Shown piece after piece: positions 8,475 to 18,422 of a stretch of DNA of 41,630 bases. The notes beneath the pieces were generated by a model. It worked only from the letters and a program-made list of their open reading frames with translations, did not search any database and was not told where the DNA came from. The first letter of the stretch is position 1. The number at the start of each line of letters is the position of its first letter. The stretch comes from Testudinibacter crocodili (GTDB taxonomy: Bacteria > Pseudomonadota > Gammaproteobacteria > Enterobacterales > Pasteurellaceae). The stretch is from assembly GCA_006228005.1 (NCBI GenBank), contig VDHG01000080.1, positions 1 to 41,630 of the forward strand, in the 5' to 3' direction. The translations under genes were made by a program, and so were the position numbers.

Positions 8475-8954
8475 TTACATTGGACGGCGTGCGCACATCA
8501 ATTCGGCTTCGCACACCACTTTTCCATCCACCGTTGCCACGCCGGTAAAACGAGTGACACCGCGACGTTCCTTAATGAAATGGACTTCCAGAATCATTTG
8601 ATCACCGGGCTCAACCGGACGTTTAAACCGCGCGTTATCGATAGCAGCAAAATAAAACAGTTCATCCTTAGGCAATTCCAACGTTTTAAACGCCAGTACG
8701 CCGGTTGCCTGTGCCATCGCTTCCAAGATCAACACGCCTGGGAAAATCGGTTTCTGAGGAAAATGTCCGGTGAAACAAGGTTCGTTGACCGTTACATTTT
8801 TCACGGCTTTCAGCCATTTTCCTTCTTCGAAATCAATGACTCTATCAACCAATAAGAACGGATAACGATGCGGTAATAACTGCATAATTTCGTTAATATC
8901 GACAATTTTCGCTTCTCTTGACTGCGAATCAGTTTGGTTGTTTTCAGTTGTCAC
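8475..8954 (-). CDS. fabZ: 3-hydroxyacyl-ACP dehydratase FabZ
   Basis: Hotdog-fold dehydratase of type II fatty acid synthesis. It competes with LpxA/LpxD for 3-hydroxyacyl-ACP, which makes its place between lpxD and lpxA meaningful. I choose GTG 8954 (159 aa) because AAGGAA lies 8-9 nt upstream; the frame stays open to 9008, but that extension is not conserved-looking. Motifs are [14 protein letters not shown], catalytic His64 in GHFP, and Glu78 in [11 protein letters not shown], 14 residues apart as in characterised FabZ. The N-terminal ~15 residues are polar and probably disordered. Confidence 0.94.
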   Translation of the reverse strand: MTTENNQTDSQSREAKIVDINEIMQLLPHRYPFLLVDRVIDFEEGKWLKAVKNVTVNEPCFTGHFPQKPIFPGVLILEAMAQATGVLAFKTLELPKDELFYFAAIDNARFKRPVEPGDQMILEVHFIKERRGVTRFTGVATVDGKVVCEAELMCARRPM

Positions 8955-9026
8955 GGTTTTAATTTCCTTAGTATGATATCCATTGCCACGACAAAGTATC
9001 GCTAGCAAAAATTATTTTGTTAACGT

Positions 9027-10055
9027 TTATGCTTTTCCATGCTCTCGCTCTAATGCTTTTAAGCGACGATTTATTTCACTAATATTCATGGTCAGTGCTG
9101 CTGTTTTGCGCCACTCTTTGTTGGTTTGCAACGGAATGCCGGAAGAGTAAACCCCCGGCTCAGTGATTGGACGCATCACCATACTCATGCCGGTGACAGT
9201 CACGCCGTCGCAAATTTCCATATGTCCGTTGATCACACTGGCTCCGCCGATTAAGCAGTATTTGCCCACGGTCAGGCTACCCGCCATAATCACACCGCCA
9301 GCTACCGCCGTACCGGTACCGATGTGTACGTTATGTGCAATTTGACACAAATTATCGATGATCACATTATCCTCGATAATCGTTGCATCTAAAGCACCAC
9401 GATCGATACAGGTACAAGCACCGATTTCAACCCGATTACCGATAATCACTTGTCCACGCTGTGGAATCTTGATCCACTTGCCTTTATCGTTGGCATAACC
9501 AAAGCCATCAGCGCCGATCACCGCAGCAGCTTGAATCAAACAATCCTGCCCGATTTCTACTTCGTGATAGACGGTGGCATTCGCCCAAAGTTGAGTGCCA
9601 GAACCAATTTTGCTGTTTTTACCGACAAAGCAACCAGCACCGATCACCACGTTATCGCCTAATACCACGCCGTCCTCAATCACCGCATTGGCACCGATGG
9701 AGACATTGTCACCCAATATTACCGACGGCGACAAGACCGCACTTTTAGCAATGCCACTGGCAGCTTTCGGGGTAGCATCCATCAGCTGTGCGATTAGCGC
9801 ATAAGCGATATAAGGATCGTTAACCACAATCAAATTACTGTCCGCATGACAAAATTCAACATCAGTTTCACTCACCAACAAACAGCCTGCCACAGATTGC
9901 TGCAAGCGTTCGCGAAATTTCGCATTGGAAATAAAACTCAGTTGATTCGGCTGTGCTTTATCTAACGCTGCAATGCTGTCCACCGTTGCTTCCGGATTAC
10001 CGCATAGCCGTCCACTGACATGCTCAGCAAGCTGTTGTAATCGATATTGTGCCAT
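9027..10055 (-). CDS. lpxD: UDP-3-O-acylglucosamine N-acyltransferase LpxD
   Basis: 342-aa third enzyme of lipid A synthesis. It adds the N-linked 3-hydroxyacyl chain to UDP-3-O-acyl-glucosamine. An N-terminal uridine-binding domain (about 1-100) precedes a long hexapeptide-repeat beta helix ([20 protein letters not shown] and others). The active-site His lies in [14 protein letters not shown]-terminal helix ends the protein. RBS AGAGGA precedes the ATG. It lies 20 nt after skp, in the conserved bamA-skp-lpxD-fabZ-lpxA order. Confidence 0.96.
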   Translation of the reverse strand: MAQYRLQQLAEHVSGRLCGNPEATVDSIAALDKAQPNQLSFISNAKFRERLQQSVAGCLLVSETDVEFCHADSNLIVVNDPYIAYALIAQLMDATPKAASGIAKSAVLSPSVILGDNVSIGANAVIEDGVVLGDNVVIGAGCFVGKNSKIGSGTQLWANATVYHEVEIGQDCLIQAAAVIGADGFGYANDKGKWIKIPQRGQVIIGNRVEIGACTCIDRGALDATIIEDNVIIDNLCQIAHNVHIGTGTAVAGGVIMAGSLTVGKYCLIGGASVINGHMEICDGVTVTGMSMVMRPITEPGVYSSGIPLQTNKEWRKTAALTMNISEINRRLKALEREHGKA

Positions 10056-10075
10056 TGATATCCTCTTGTCTCGGA

Positions 10076-10603
10076 TTATTTCTTAGCTTCCGCAGCTGCT
10101 GCTGGCTTAATCGCTTTTAAGACTTCTTCGGTAATGTCTTTACCGGCTGCTGCATACACAATCGCATTAGCATCTAGCACATAGCTATAGTTGCCTTTAG
10201 CCGCGACTTCATTAGTTGCATTTTGAATGCTAGATAACAGTTTTGATCTTTCTTGATACTGCAGTTCTTCATTTTGAGCTTGCAGCTCTTCGGCTTGTTT
10301 TTGATAAGCTTCACGCATTTTATTAATTTCGTCTTCGCGTTTTTGGATATCGGCAGCCCGCAATTTTGATGCTTCTTTTTGTAACGCTTCAATTTTAGTG
10401 ACAATCGCTTTCTCACTGGCTTGCAATTTTTCAGCCGGTGCTTTCAACTCCGCATCAATTTTAGCACCAGCCGCTTCACGGTCTGGGTGGTTTTGGAACA
10501 AATATGCCGAGTTAATAAACGCAATATTTTCTGCGGCATTTGCCAGTGAAGCGCTCAACGCCAATGCTAAAGAAAGTCCTGCGATTTTTAATGCTTTTTT
10601 CAT
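10076..10603 (-). CDS. skp: Periplasmic OMP chaperone Skp (OmpH)
   Basis: 175-aa periplasmic chaperone that holds unfolded outer-membrane proteins on their way to BamA. Residues 1-23 are a clear signal peptide cleaved at ANA-AEN. The mature part opens with the short strand [12 protein letters not shown] and is dominated by long charged coiled-coil arms (about residues 45-125), which form the jellyfish-shaped trimer. RBS AAAGGATA precedes the ATG. The 107-nt gap upstream holds a sigma-E-like promoter and a leader hairpin, so skp-lpxD may be expressed separately from bamA. Confidence 0.94.
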   Translation of the reverse strand: MKKALKIAGLSLALALSASLANAAENIAFINSAYLFQNHPDREAAGAKIDAELKAPAEKLQASEKAIVTKIEALQKEASKLRAADIQKREDEINKMREAYQKQAEELQAQNEELQYQERSKLLSSIQNATNEVAAKGNYSYVLDANAIVYAAAGKDITEEVLKAIKPAAAAEAKK

Positions 10604-10629
10604 GGTATATCCTTTAAAGAGATGTATAT

Positions 10630-10652
10630 GGCAGATCGACCATCAATCTGCC
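10630..10652 (-). promoter_or_regulatory. Hairpin in the skp 5' leader
   Basis: GGCAGAT (10630-10636) and ATCTGCC (10646-10652) form a 7-bp perfect stem with a 9-nt loop. If transcription starts from the sigma-E-like promoter just upstream, the stem sits at the extreme 5' end of the skp mRNA, where such stems usually protect against decay. No U-tract follows on the minus strand. Confidence 0.5.
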
Positions 10653-10659
10653 TAGTTTA

Positions 10660-10687
10660 TATGACGTAATTTTAACTAAAAAGTTTC
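10660..10687 (-). promoter_or_regulatory. Sigma-E-like promoter for skp
   Basis: On the minus strand, GAAACTT (10687-10681) and GTCATA (10665-10660) are separated by 15 nt. This matches the RpoE layout GGAACTT-N15/16-GTCAAA at most informative positions. Skp/bamA-region genes are classical sigma-E targets in E. coli. Inferred from pattern and spacing only. Confidence 0.5.
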
Positions 10688-10710
10688 AATTTACTTATTA
10701 CAATTTGAGC

Positions 10711-13122
10711 TTAGAAACTGCCACCGATACTGAATTGGAATTGTTCAATCTCATCGCCTTCATATTTTTTAATCGGTTTGGCATACGAGAACACCAATGG
10801 CCCAATCGGCGAGTTCCACTGGAATGCCACACCGGCAGAGGCTCTCACTCGAGTCGGATCGCCATAATCGGTAATCCGTTGTGGAATATTGCCTTGAGTA
10901 AACAACTTCGCTTTATCTTTATCCCACTCGGTGTTCCAAACGCTGGCGGCATCAACAAATACTGAGGTTCTGACATTGTTCTGGCTCTTATCGCTAACAA
11001 ACGGTGTCGGCATAATCAATTCGACACTGGCTGTCGCCATCGCATTACCGCCGACAACATCATTATTAATGTTGTTATACGCTGAAGCAGGTGCCGAGAC
11101 TAAAGCGCCGCTGTTGGTATTATAAATTGCTTTCGGTCCAATCGCACCATAAGCAAAACCACGCAAGCTACCGATACCACCGGCACTATAATTTTGGTAG
11201 AACGGTAATTTTTTACCGCCAAAGCCATTCGCATAAGAGAGCCCTGCTCGTCCGGACAATACCCAAGTTTGGTCATAGTTGATAGGGTAATAACTGACCC
11301 AATCAGCGCTCAATTTGTAGTATTTATTATCCGAACCCGGAATAGTCACCTTGCCGCCGATACTGGCGCGGGTTCCACTCGTCGGCAAGAAGCCACGGTT
11401 TAAGGTATTATAGTTCCAGCCTAAGCTAAACTCAAAATCATCGCTTTTGATTTTCCAGTCATCAGCGCCCATCGACTGTAAATAACGGGCACGGTTATAT
11501 TCCGGATACATGTTTTTCAATTTGTTATAAACGTATCCCAAGCCCAAATAATAACCGTTATTTTCATTGACCGGGAAGCCTAAAGTGCCGTTGATCCCAT
11601 AACTGGTACGGGCATATGATGCAGTGGTGTCACTTTTGGCATAGTCGTAAGTATCATAGAATACATTTCCGCCTAAGCTTACGCCATCACGAGTGAAATA
11701 CGGTTCACTATAGCCTAAATTGATACTGGTGGCGTATTTGTTTTTGACGCCGGATAAACTGACCGAAGAGCCCATGCCTAAGAAATTGTCCTGTTTAACG
11801 CTAGCTTGATAGCTCAACCCACTCTCAGTACCAAAGCCAATGCCGAAATTGATACTGCCGGTATTACGTTCTTTCACTTTATATAAAATATCCAGTTGAT
11901 CATCAACGCCCGGAACCGCCAATGTTTGACTTTCTACTGTTTCATAAAAACCGGTCCTTTCCAAACGGGATTTGCCCTGTTCGATCAAGGCGGTTGACAA
12001 CCATGTTCCTTCCTGCTGACGCATCTCTTGGCGCAACGTGGAATCAGCACTGACATCATTACCTTCAAACCGGATAGAACGTACATAGTAACGGCGACCT
12101 GCGTCCACCACCACAATCAAATCAACAGTATGTTCGGCATCATTAAAATCCGGTTGGATCGTAATTTGAGGATTGGCATAACCACGAGCGCCCAGCGTAT
12201 TTTTGATTCCATCTTCAATCGCTCTGACGGTATTGCCGCGGAATTGCTCACCACGTTTGATATTCACCAATAATTGCCCAAGATCGGCATTCATTCCGGC
12301 AGTATCACCAATAATCCGCACATCATTGATCTCATATTTCTCGCCTTCGTCGATTGTAATCGTCAGATAGACTTCTTTTTTATCTTCACTATAACGCACA
12401 TCGGTATTCAACAGTTTAAACTTGGCATAACCGTTATTCAGATAAAAGTCACGCAATGTTGTCATATCTTTTTCAAATTTTGGATCAGAAAACTTACTAC
12501 TGGAAAAAATATTCCACCAAGAAACATCCGGCTGAATCTCAATCTGATCCAGCAATTTACCTTCGCTAAACACTTGGTTGCCAACAAATTTAATCTCTTT
12601 GACTAATGCTGAATCGTTCTCTTTGATCTCTAATTTTAACGCTGCTCTGCCTTGTCCCAAGTCATCAACCACAGTATTGATTTCGGCATTGCTGTAACCG
12701 GCGGAATGATAATAGTTGAGCAACTCTTGGCGGAAAGATTCCAGTTTTGCACGTTCCAACACTTCCCCTTTAGCAATTCCGTTTTCACGCAGATTGGTTT
12801 CCAGTGCCTCTTTTGGAATTTGCTTATTGCCTTCAATCTCTAACGAACTGATATAAGGACGAGGCTGAATGCGCAGCACTAACGCATTGCCCTCACGCAC
12901 CGCTTCCACATTTTCGTAACCACCACGCAAAAACAGGCTACGCACAATTTGCGACAAATCCTGATCATTTGCTCGTTGCCCGACTTTAACCGGCAGACCG
13001 GCAATAATATTTTCAGCCGTCACTGGGTCAGTCCCTTCCACGCGAATATCCTGCACAGTGAACGGTGCTGCCATGACGGTGGTGCTACCCAGAAGTAAAC
13101 TGGTCATTAGGAGTTTTTTCAT
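10711..13122 (-). CDS. bamA: Outer-membrane assembly factor BamA (D15/Omp85)
   Basis: 803-aa core of the BAM complex, which folds beta-barrel proteins into the outer membrane. I start at ATG 13122, where AGGAAA lies at proper distance and a signal peptide follows (MKKLLMTSLLLGSTTVMAAP). In-frame codons back to 13194 would place a non-signal segment in front and are unlikely. Five POTRA domains span about residues 20-420. The 16-strand barrel follows, with the GSLRGFAYG motif (the conserved RGF loop) and a C-terminal strand ending QFQFSIGGSF with terminal Phe. The wording is close to H. influenzae D15. It follows rseP by 68 nt. Confidence 0.96.
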   Translation of the reverse strand: MKKLLMTSLLLGSTTVMAAPFTVQDIRVEGTDPVTAENIIAGLPVKVGQRANDQDLSQIVRSLFLRGGYENVEAVREGNALVLRIQPRPYISSLEIEGNKQIPKEALETNLRENGIAKGEVLERAKLESFRQELLNYYHSAGYSNAEINTVVDDLGQGRAALKLEIKENDSALVKEIKFVGNQVFSEGKLLDQIEIQPDVSWWNIFSSSKFSDPKFEKDMTTLRDFYLNNGYAKFKLLNTDVRYSEDKKEVYLTITIDEGEKYEINDVRIIGDTAGMNADLGQLLVNIKRGEQFRGNTVRAIEDGIKNTLGARGYANPQITIQPDFNDAEHTVDLIVVVDAGRRYYVRSIRFEGNDVSADSTLRQEMRQQEGTWLSTALIEQGKSRLERTGFYETVESQTLAVPGVDDQLDILYKVKERNTGSINFGIGFGTESGLSYQASVKQDNFLGMGSSVSLSGVKNKYATSINLGYSEPYFTRDGVSLGGNVFYDTYDYAKSDTTASYARTSYGINGTLGFPVNENNGYYLGLGYVYNKLKNMYPEYNRARYLQSMGADDWKIKSDDFEFSLGWNYNTLNRGFLPTSGTRASIGGKVTIPGSDNKYYKLSADWVSYYPINYDQTWVLSGRAGLSYANGFGGKKLPFYQNYSAGGIGSLRGFAYGAIGPKAIYNTNSGALVSAPASAYNNINNDVVGGNAMATASVELIMPTPFVSDKSQNNVRTSVFVDAASVWNTEWDKDKAKLFTQGNIPQRITDYGDPTRVRASAGVAFQWNSPIGPLVFSYAKPIKKYEGDEIEQFQFSIGGSF

Positions 13123-13190
13123 TATCATTTTCCTATACATAAGCCTGTTAAATAAAAGATTGATTCCGATTGCCTGCGAGCGTGTCAAAT

Positions 13191-14534
13191 TCAAATAAAG
13201 CGTATAATATCATTAAATAATGCGAAAATTGTCAACATTAATAATAACGCCACGCCGATTCTTAAAAAAATCTCGCGAACTTTCTCTGTTACCGGCTTGC
13301 CGCGAATTGCCTCAAGCGCCAAAAAAACCAACTGTCCACCGTCCAATACCGGCAGTGGAAATAAATTCATAATGCCCAAATTAACACTAATCAGCGCCAT
13401 AAAACTCAAGTAATAAACTAAACCGCTATCTAAAGAGATCCCTGCACCTTGAGCAATGGAAATCGGACCACCGATGTTGTTCAGAGAAATATCACCACTC
13501 AGTAGCTTCCCTACCAATTTCACAATCACCAACGATAATTCAGCCGTTTTCTCCAGTCCTTGCTGCAAGGCGCTTAGAATATCATATTTTAATTCGGTAC
13601 GGTACTGTTGTGCTAACGGCTCAAAGGTCGGTGAAAACCCAATATAAGCGTTGCCCTCTTTATTAACTTCGGGCGTGATCGATATCGACAAACGCTGTTG
13701 ATGACGTTCGATTTCAAACAATAATGGCTGATTCAAATGACTGCCGATCGTCTGCACCAATGCTTGCCATGACAAGACTTCACCGTTTACGGTCATAATT
13801 TTATCACCAACGCGCAGTCCGGCAGCAGCGGCAGGCGAGTTATTTGTGATTTTGGATACGGTTAAATCGACTTTACCGCTCTTCGGCACCATACCCAGTG
13901 CAGTGAATGCAGCTTGTTTCTGTGGCTCATACCGCCAATCGGTTAAATCCAAACGTTTATCTTGTAGCTGTTGTGGCTGATCAAACGGTGAAACGGTGAG
14001 TGTGACTTGGCAAGTACCAACTTTGGTAGTCAACAGCATATTGACACTGGTCCAGTCTTCCACCGCTTTCCCGTCAATCGCGCGAATTTGCATCTCTGGC
14101 TGCAAGCCGGCTTGGGCAGCAATCGAATCCGGTACAACACTGTCAATCACCGGTTTCACTGCCGGCACGCCGACTATATAAATCACCCAATAGGCTAAAA
14201 TCGCAAAAATAAAGTTTGCCATCGGTCCGGCAGCAATCACAAAAGCACGTTGCCATACCGGTTTACTGCTGTAATCTTGCGCTTTTTCATCTTCGCAAAC
14301 CGCTTCGGTTTTGCTGTCCAACATATTGACATAACCACCCAGCGGAATCATCGAGATGGCGAACTCGGTTCCTTGTTTATCCGTTTTGCTCCACAGCACT
14401 TTGCCAAAACCGATTGAAAAGCGCAGCACCTTGATACCGCACTTTCTTGCCGCCCAAAAATGACCATATTCGTGCACGAAGACCAAAACACAGATAACTA
14501 ACAGAAAAGCAAAAATATACCACAAGCCTGACAT
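13191..14534 (-). CDS. rseP: Site-2 zinc protease RseP
   Basis: 447-aa inner-membrane metalloprotease that clips the anti-sigma factor RseA to release sigma-E and also clears signal-peptide remnants. Zinc ligands are in HEYGH (residues 21-25) of the first membrane helix; the third ligand is in NLFPLPVLDGGQLVFL near the C-terminus. Two PDZ domains lie between (GLQPEMQIRAIDGKAV and GLRVGDKIMTVNGEVL). Length and layout equal the E. coli protein. It starts 11 nt after cdsA, upstream of bamA, linking the envelope-stress pathway to its targets. Confidence 0.96.
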   Translation of the reverse strand: MSGLWYIFAFLLVICVLVFVHEYGHFWAARKCGIKVLRFSIGFGKVLWSKTDKQGTEFAISMIPLGGYVNMLDSKTEAVCEDEKAQDYSSKPVWQRAFVIAAGPMANFIFAILAYWVIYIVGVPAVKPVIDSVVPDSIAAQAGLQPEMQIRAIDGKAVEDWTSVNMLLTTKVGTCQVTLTVSPFDQPQQLQDKRLDLTDWRYEPQKQAAFTALGMVPKSGKVDLTVSKITNNSPAAAAGLRVGDKIMTVNGEVLSWQALVQTIGSHLNQPLLFEIERHQQRLSISITPEVNKEGNAYIGFSPTFEPLAQQYRTELKYDILSALQQGLEKTAELSLVIVKLVGKLLSGDISLNNIGGPISIAQGAGISLDSGLVYYLSFMALISVNLGIMNLFPLPVLDGGQLVFLALEAIRGKPVTEKVREIFLRIGVALLLMLTIFALFNDIIRFI

Positions 14535-14545
14535 CGCACAATTTC

Positions 14546-15415
14546 CTATAAATAAAAATAGAACATTGCACAGAAAAATGGCAATGCCGCAGTCAAACTA
14601 TCGATACGATCCAATATGCCACCATGTCCGGGAATCAGTTGACTACTATCTTTGATCCCAACATGCCGCTTAAACATACTTTCAGTCAAATCGCCCAAAA
14701 TCGAAATTGAGACAGTACCGAACGAGGCCAGCAGCAACAGCGGTAACGATACACTGCGTAGCACAAACTCATTCGGTGTCATTTGCAGAAAAAGTATGCC
14801 GACAACCAGTGCTACAACTACACCGCCAATTGCCCCCTGCCAGGTTTTTCCCGGTGAAACCTTTGCTGCCAGTTTATGTTTGCCAAACGCTTTGCCGCAA
14901 AAATAAGCACCTGTGTCTGCGCTCCAAATCAGCAGCAACACATAAAACAGCAGCCATAACCCCTCGTAGCTATTTTGATTATAGTTATACAAACGTAGCG
15001 CCAGCAACGCCAGCAAGAATGGTGCCAGCGTGAAGAAGCCAAAAAATAGTTGTAACAATGCCGGTTTCTGCCAGTATTTCGTTGAGTGCGGATAGCTTGC
15101 CACCAACAACAGCGCCAACACCCACCAAATTAATGCGACCACCAATAGCCAAGCGGTATAACTATTCAGTACAATGCCAGCGTTAATGTAATCCCGATAG
15201 GAAAAAATAATTACAAACAGTGCACAAGCGGACAATCCGGTAATCAGCCAGCGCCAAATATCATTCTGATGTCGGGCAAACTGACACCATTCCCAAATTC
15301 CCAACACCACAATTGCCGCCACAGTTAAGGCAAACGCATAGGGCGAAAATAGCAATAATGCCGTGATGACAAAAATCAGTAAAACTGCCGCAGAAATAAT
15401 ACGCTGTTTAAGCAC
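14546..15415 (-). CDS. cdsA: CDP-diacylglycerol synthase
   Basis: 289-aa polytopic inner-membrane enzyme making CDP-diacylglycerol from phosphatidate and CTP, the branch point for all phospholipids. About eight hydrophobic segments are visible. The family signature is near the C-terminus: SMFKRHVGIKDSSQLIPGHG, then GILDRIDS, with the paired Asp residues of the metal site. It lies between uppS (45 nt upstream) and rseP (11 nt downstream), as in E. coli. Confidence 0.95.
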   Translation of the reverse strand: MLKQRIISAAVLLIFVITALLLFSPYAFALTVAAIVVLGIWEWCQFARHQNDIWRWLITGLSACALFVIIFSYRDYINAGIVLNSYTAWLLVVALIWWVLALLLVASYPHSTKYWQKPALLQLFFGFFTLAPFLLALLALRLYNYNQNSYEGLWLLFYVLLLIWSADTGAYFCGKAFGKHKLAAKVSPGKTWQGAIGGVVVALVVGILFLQMTPNEFVLRSVSLPLLLLASFGTVSISILGDLTESMFKRHVGIKDSSQLIPGHGGILDRIDSLTAALPFFCAMFYFYL

Positions 15416-15460
15416 CTAACATTCCTCTTTAATTATTATAGTGAATTCAATCGTTAATCA

Positions 15461-16201
15461 TCAATCCGCGGCGCCAAAGCGCCGCTCACGCTGCTGAAAC
15501 ACGGCGATCGCTTGGGCAAATTCCTGTTCATCGAAATCCGGCCATAATACCGGGCTGAAATAGAGTTCAGCATACGCCAACTGCCACAACAAAAAATTAC
15601 TGATACGCTGCTCACCACTGGTACGAATCAACAAATCTACCGGTGCTTGCTGTTCAGTCACCAACGCTTGTTGAAACAACTCGGCAGTTATCATCTCAGG
15701 TTCCAGTTCGCCCTGTTGCACCCGTCGCGCCAATTTTTGGCTGGCTTGCACAATATCCCAATGTCCGCCATAATTCGCCGCAATATTTAATATCAAACCG
15801 CTGTTTTGCGCCGTCAATGCTTCAGCTTCAGCGATTTTCTTTTGCAAAGTGCGGTTGAACTGACTGACATCGCCCAAAATTTGTAGCTTAATATTGTTTT
15901 TATGTAATTTGCTCACTTCCCGATTCAGCGCCAGCATGAACAGATCCATCAAACCGCTGACTTCACTAGCGGGTCTCGCCCAGTTTTCACTGCTGAAAGC
16001 ATATAATGTCAACGACTGAATCTGCTGTTTTGCAGCAAAAATCACCGCTTTACGCACCGCCTGCACCCCGTTTTTATGCCCGACCAGACGCAATTTGCCT
16101 TTCTCTTTTGCCCAACGGCCGTTGCCGTCCATAATAATGGCGACATGTTTAGGCATCTGTCCGGTGGGGCTATTCGCTGCTAAAGTTACACCTTCGCTCA
16201 T
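15461..16201 (-). CDS. uppS: Undecaprenyl diphosphate synthase
   Basis: 246-aa cis-prenyltransferase (IspU/UppS) that extends farnesyl diphosphate with eight isopentenyl units to make the C55 lipid carrier for peptidoglycan and O-antigen. [18 protein letters not shown] contains the catalytic Asp (residue 25). The C-terminal [20 protein letters not shown] segment binds isopentenyl diphosphate. It sits between dxr and cdsA. Its product is the carrier the WbaP-type enzyme at 37240-38511 would load. Confidence 0.96.
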   Translation of the reverse strand: MSEGVTLAANSPTGQMPKHVAIIMDGNGRWAKEKGKLRLVGHKNGVQAVRKAVIFAAKQQIQSLTLYAFSSENWARPASEVSGLMDLFMLALNREVSKLHKNNIKLQILGDVSQFNRTLQKKIAEAEALTAQNSGLILNIAANYGGHWDIVQASQKLARRVQQGELEPEMITAELFQQALVTEQQAPVDLLIRTSGEQRISNFLLWQLAYAELYFSPVLWPDFDEQEFAQAIAVFQQRERRFGAAD

Positions 16202-16292
16202 CTCTCGCTCATCTTTTGTGCGTTATTGTTGTGCATCAAATAGTCGGTTTTCAAATCATATTCGGCACACTATATCACAAGCCCGAAACAAC

Positions 16293-17486
16293 TTAAAAAG
16301 CTAAAATCAGTTGTTGTGCTGATTGTCGGGCTTTTTGATCAATTTCAAATACATCATCTATTTGTTTGACGAATAAAGCCGGAAATTGTTCCACCGTTTG
16401 CCGATTAATTCGCTCAATATCACTAAACCGAATCTGCCCTTGCAAAAATGCAGCGACGGCAACCTCATTGGCGGCATTCATCACGGTGGTGGCATACTGC
16501 CCAGCAGCAAAGCAATCGATTGCCAGCTTTAAGCAAGGATAACGCTGATAATCCGGTTCAATAAAGCTTAACGCTTTAATTTTAAAGAAATCCAACGCTG
16601 CCACCCCGGCAAAAGTGCGGTCAGGATACGCCATGCTGTGTGCAATCGGGGTACGCATATCGGGATTGCCCATTTGCGCCAGTACACTGCCGTCACGATA
16701 GCGCACCATCGAATGGATAATCGATTGCGGGTGAATAATAATTTCCATCTGTTCAGCCGAAGCATTGAACAACCAGCGGGCTTCGATATACTCCAAGCCT
16801 TTGTTCATCATGGTTGCCGAATCGACTGAAATTTTAGGCCCCATCGACCAATTAGGATGTGCCACCGCCTGTGCCGGCGTAATCTTATCAAATTCGGCAA
16901 GTGCGGTCTCACGGAAAGGTCCGCCGGAGCCGGTTAAAATAATACTGTCAATACCACTTTCGCTTAAACGACAATGACCAATGCGCTGTTGTTCGATTTG
17001 TGGCAAGGCTTGAAAAATCGCATTGTGCTCACTATCGACCGGCAACAACGTTGCGCCGGACTCCGCCACGGCTTGCATAAACAGTTGTCCGCAAGTCACC
17101 AGCGATTCTTTATTTGCCAGTAATACTTTTTTTCCGGCTTGAATCGCAGCCAAAGTCGGCGCTAAACCTGCCGCGCCAACAATTGCCGCCATCACCATAT
17201 CCGCATCGGGGTGTGCTGCGATCTCGCAAATCGCTTGCTCGCCACTCAGCACTTCGGTTTTGACCGCTGTTTGGCTTAATAAAATTTTGAGTGTTTTCGT
17301 TGCCTGACTGTCCGCCATTACCGCAAAGTGCGGTTGAAATGCCAAACACTGCTGCGCCATCAATTCAGCATTACGCCCGCCAACCAAGGCAAAAGTGCGG
17401 TATTTTTCAGGATTGTGCTCAATCACCGATAAAGTGCTGTTACCGATAGAACCGGTCGAACCAAGAATTACGACATTTTGTTGCAT
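16293..17486 (-). CDS. dxr: 1-deoxy-D-xylulose 5-phosphate reductoisomerase
   Basis: 397-aa second enzyme of the MEP isoprenoid pathway (IspC), converting DXP to MEP with NADPH. The N-terminal nucleotide-binding loop is [22 protein letters not shown] and [11 protein letters not shown] carry substrate- and metal-binding residues. The length is normal. It feeds isoprenoid units to UppS, the next gene. Upstream is a 311-nt gap holding a frr terminator and a palindromic element whose arm supplies a TATAAT on the dxr strand. Confidence 0.96.
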   Translation of the reverse strand: MQQNVVILGSTGSIGNSTLSVIEHNPEKYRTFALVGGRNAELMAQQCLAFQPHFAVMADSQATKTLKILLSQTAVKTEVLSGEQAICEIAAHPDADMVMAAIVGAAGLAPTLAAIQAGKKVLLANKESLVTCGQLFMQAVAESGATLLPVDSEHNAIFQALPQIEQQRIGHCRLSESGIDSIILTGSGGPFRETALAEFDKITPAQAVAHPNWSMGPKISVDSATMMNKGLEYIEARWLFNASAEQMEIIIHPQSIIHSMVRYRDGSVLAQMGNPDMRTPIAHSMAYPDRTFAGVAALDFFKIKALSFIEPDYQRYPCLKLAIDCFAAGQYATTVMNAANEVAVAAFLQGQIRFSDIERINRQTVEQFPALFVKQIDDVFEIDQKARQSAQQLILAF

Positions 17487-17581
17487 AGATCACCGTATTA
17501 ATTTGTTATCCGACAGCGACTATTGATCACAATCGGTTATGCACAGATGAGCGGTTTTACCGCTCAAATTATTGACAACGG

Positions 17582-17719
17582 TTACTGATTAGGCAAAGTA
17601 GGGGCGGATTATAGATCCGCCCATTTACGAAGTGAGATATAAGTATTTAATCCAAAATGGAAAAATTCAACGCACTGTTCGGGCAGATCTATAATCCGCC
17701 CCTACATTGTTATCAGTAA
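17582..17719. repeat. MITE-like inverted-repeat element (138 bp)
   Basis: The 25-bp arms at 17598-17622 and 17681-17705 are inverted copies with one mismatch; each outer end reads GTAGGGGCGGATTATAGATC. Outside them TTACTGAT (17582-17589) pairs with ATCAGTAA (17712-17719), so the inverted repeat extends with a 2-nt offset. The 58-bp centre has no open frame. Each arm contains TATAAT reading outward from the element. Two diverged copies occur elsewhere in the window, which suggests a small non-coding mobile or REP-like family. Confidence 0.7.
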
Positions 17720-17736
17720 TATCATTGATAAAATCA

Positions 17737-17772
17737 AAAGTGCGGTTATCAAGCCAATGATAACCGCACTTT
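17737..17772 (-). terminator. USS-pair terminator after frr
   Basis: AAAGTGCGGTTATC (17737-17750) and GATAACCGCACTTT (17759-17772) form a perfect 14-bp stem with an 8-nt loop, 25 nt past the frr stop. On the minus strand it is followed by TGATTTTATC, a modest U-tract. Confidence 0.75.
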
Positions 17773-17797
17773 GATGAAAATTAAGCCTAAAACAGAA

Positions 17798-18355
17798 TTA
17801 GAATTCCATCAGCTCTTTTTCTTTCTCTGCCAGCGCTTCATCAACTTTTTTCACCCCTGCATCGGTGATTTTCTGAATCAGATCTTGCGCTTTGCGTTCA
17901 TCATCTTCGCTGATCGCTTTATCTTTTAGCAATGCTTTGATCTGATCATTGGCATCACGGCGAATATTACGCAGCGCCACTTTGCCTTGCTCTGCCTCAG
18001 CTCGCACAATCTTGGTCAAATCACGACGACGCTCTTCGGTCAATGGTGGTAACGGCACACGAATGGTAGTACCGGCGGACGATGGATTCAAGCCTAAATC
18101 GGAAGTCAAAATCGCTTTTTCCACCGCTTGGATCAAAGAGCGGTCAAACACACTCACCGCCAGCGTGCGGGCGTCCTCCGCCACTACGTTTGCCAACTGG
18201 CGCAACGGTGTTGCCGAACCGTAATATTCCACATGAATACCGTCGAGCAAACTTGGATGGGCACGACCGGTTCTGATTTTGGAAATTTGAGTTTTGAACG
18301 CTTCAATACTTTTTTCCATGCGTTGTTCAGTATCTTGTTTAATTTCGTTGATCAC
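17798..18355 (-). CDS. frr: Ribosome recycling factor
   Basis: 185-aa RRF, which with EF-G splits the post-termination ribosome. It is a two-domain protein: a three-helix bundle (N-terminal [20 protein letters not shown] and C-terminal Lys/Glu-rich helices) and a small beta domain inserted around residues 30-105. [15 protein letters not shown] is a conserved stretch. The length is standard. It lies 67 nt after pyrH, in the universal rpsB-tsf-pyrH-frr order, and is followed by a strong USS terminator. Confidence 0.97.
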   Translation of the reverse strand: MINEIKQDTEQRMEKSIEAFKTQISKIRTGRAHPSLLDGIHVEYYGSATPLRQLANVVAEDARTLAVSVFDRSLIQAVEKAILTSDLGLNPSSAGTTIRVPLPPLTEERRRDLTKIVRAEAEQGKVALRNIRRDANDQIKALLKDKAISEDDERKAQDLIQKITDAGVKKVDEALAEKEKELMEF

Positions 18356-18422
18356 GCTGTTTTTCCTTTATTTTTATCAATATTCCGTAAACGGCTATTT
18401 TTAACCTATTCTGCCCGATAAA

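Larger units (their letters stand above)
17487..17797. other. dxr-frr intergenic region: DnaA box, small hairpin, palindromic element, terminator
   Basis: This 311-nt gap has no coding potential. From left to right it holds a DnaA-box match TTATGCACA (17537-17545), a 7-bp hairpin GAGCGGT/ACCGCTC (17549-17565), the palindromic element (17582-17719), and the frr USS terminator (17737-17772). Confidence 0.8.

Noticed and set aside
8955..9008. Longer FabZ N-terminus
   Set aside because: The extra 18 residues are not FabZ-like, and the ribosome site AAGGAA sits within them just before GTG 8954.
13123..13194. Longer BamA start
   Set aside because: It would precede the signal peptide with 24 residues and has no ribosome site at the right place.
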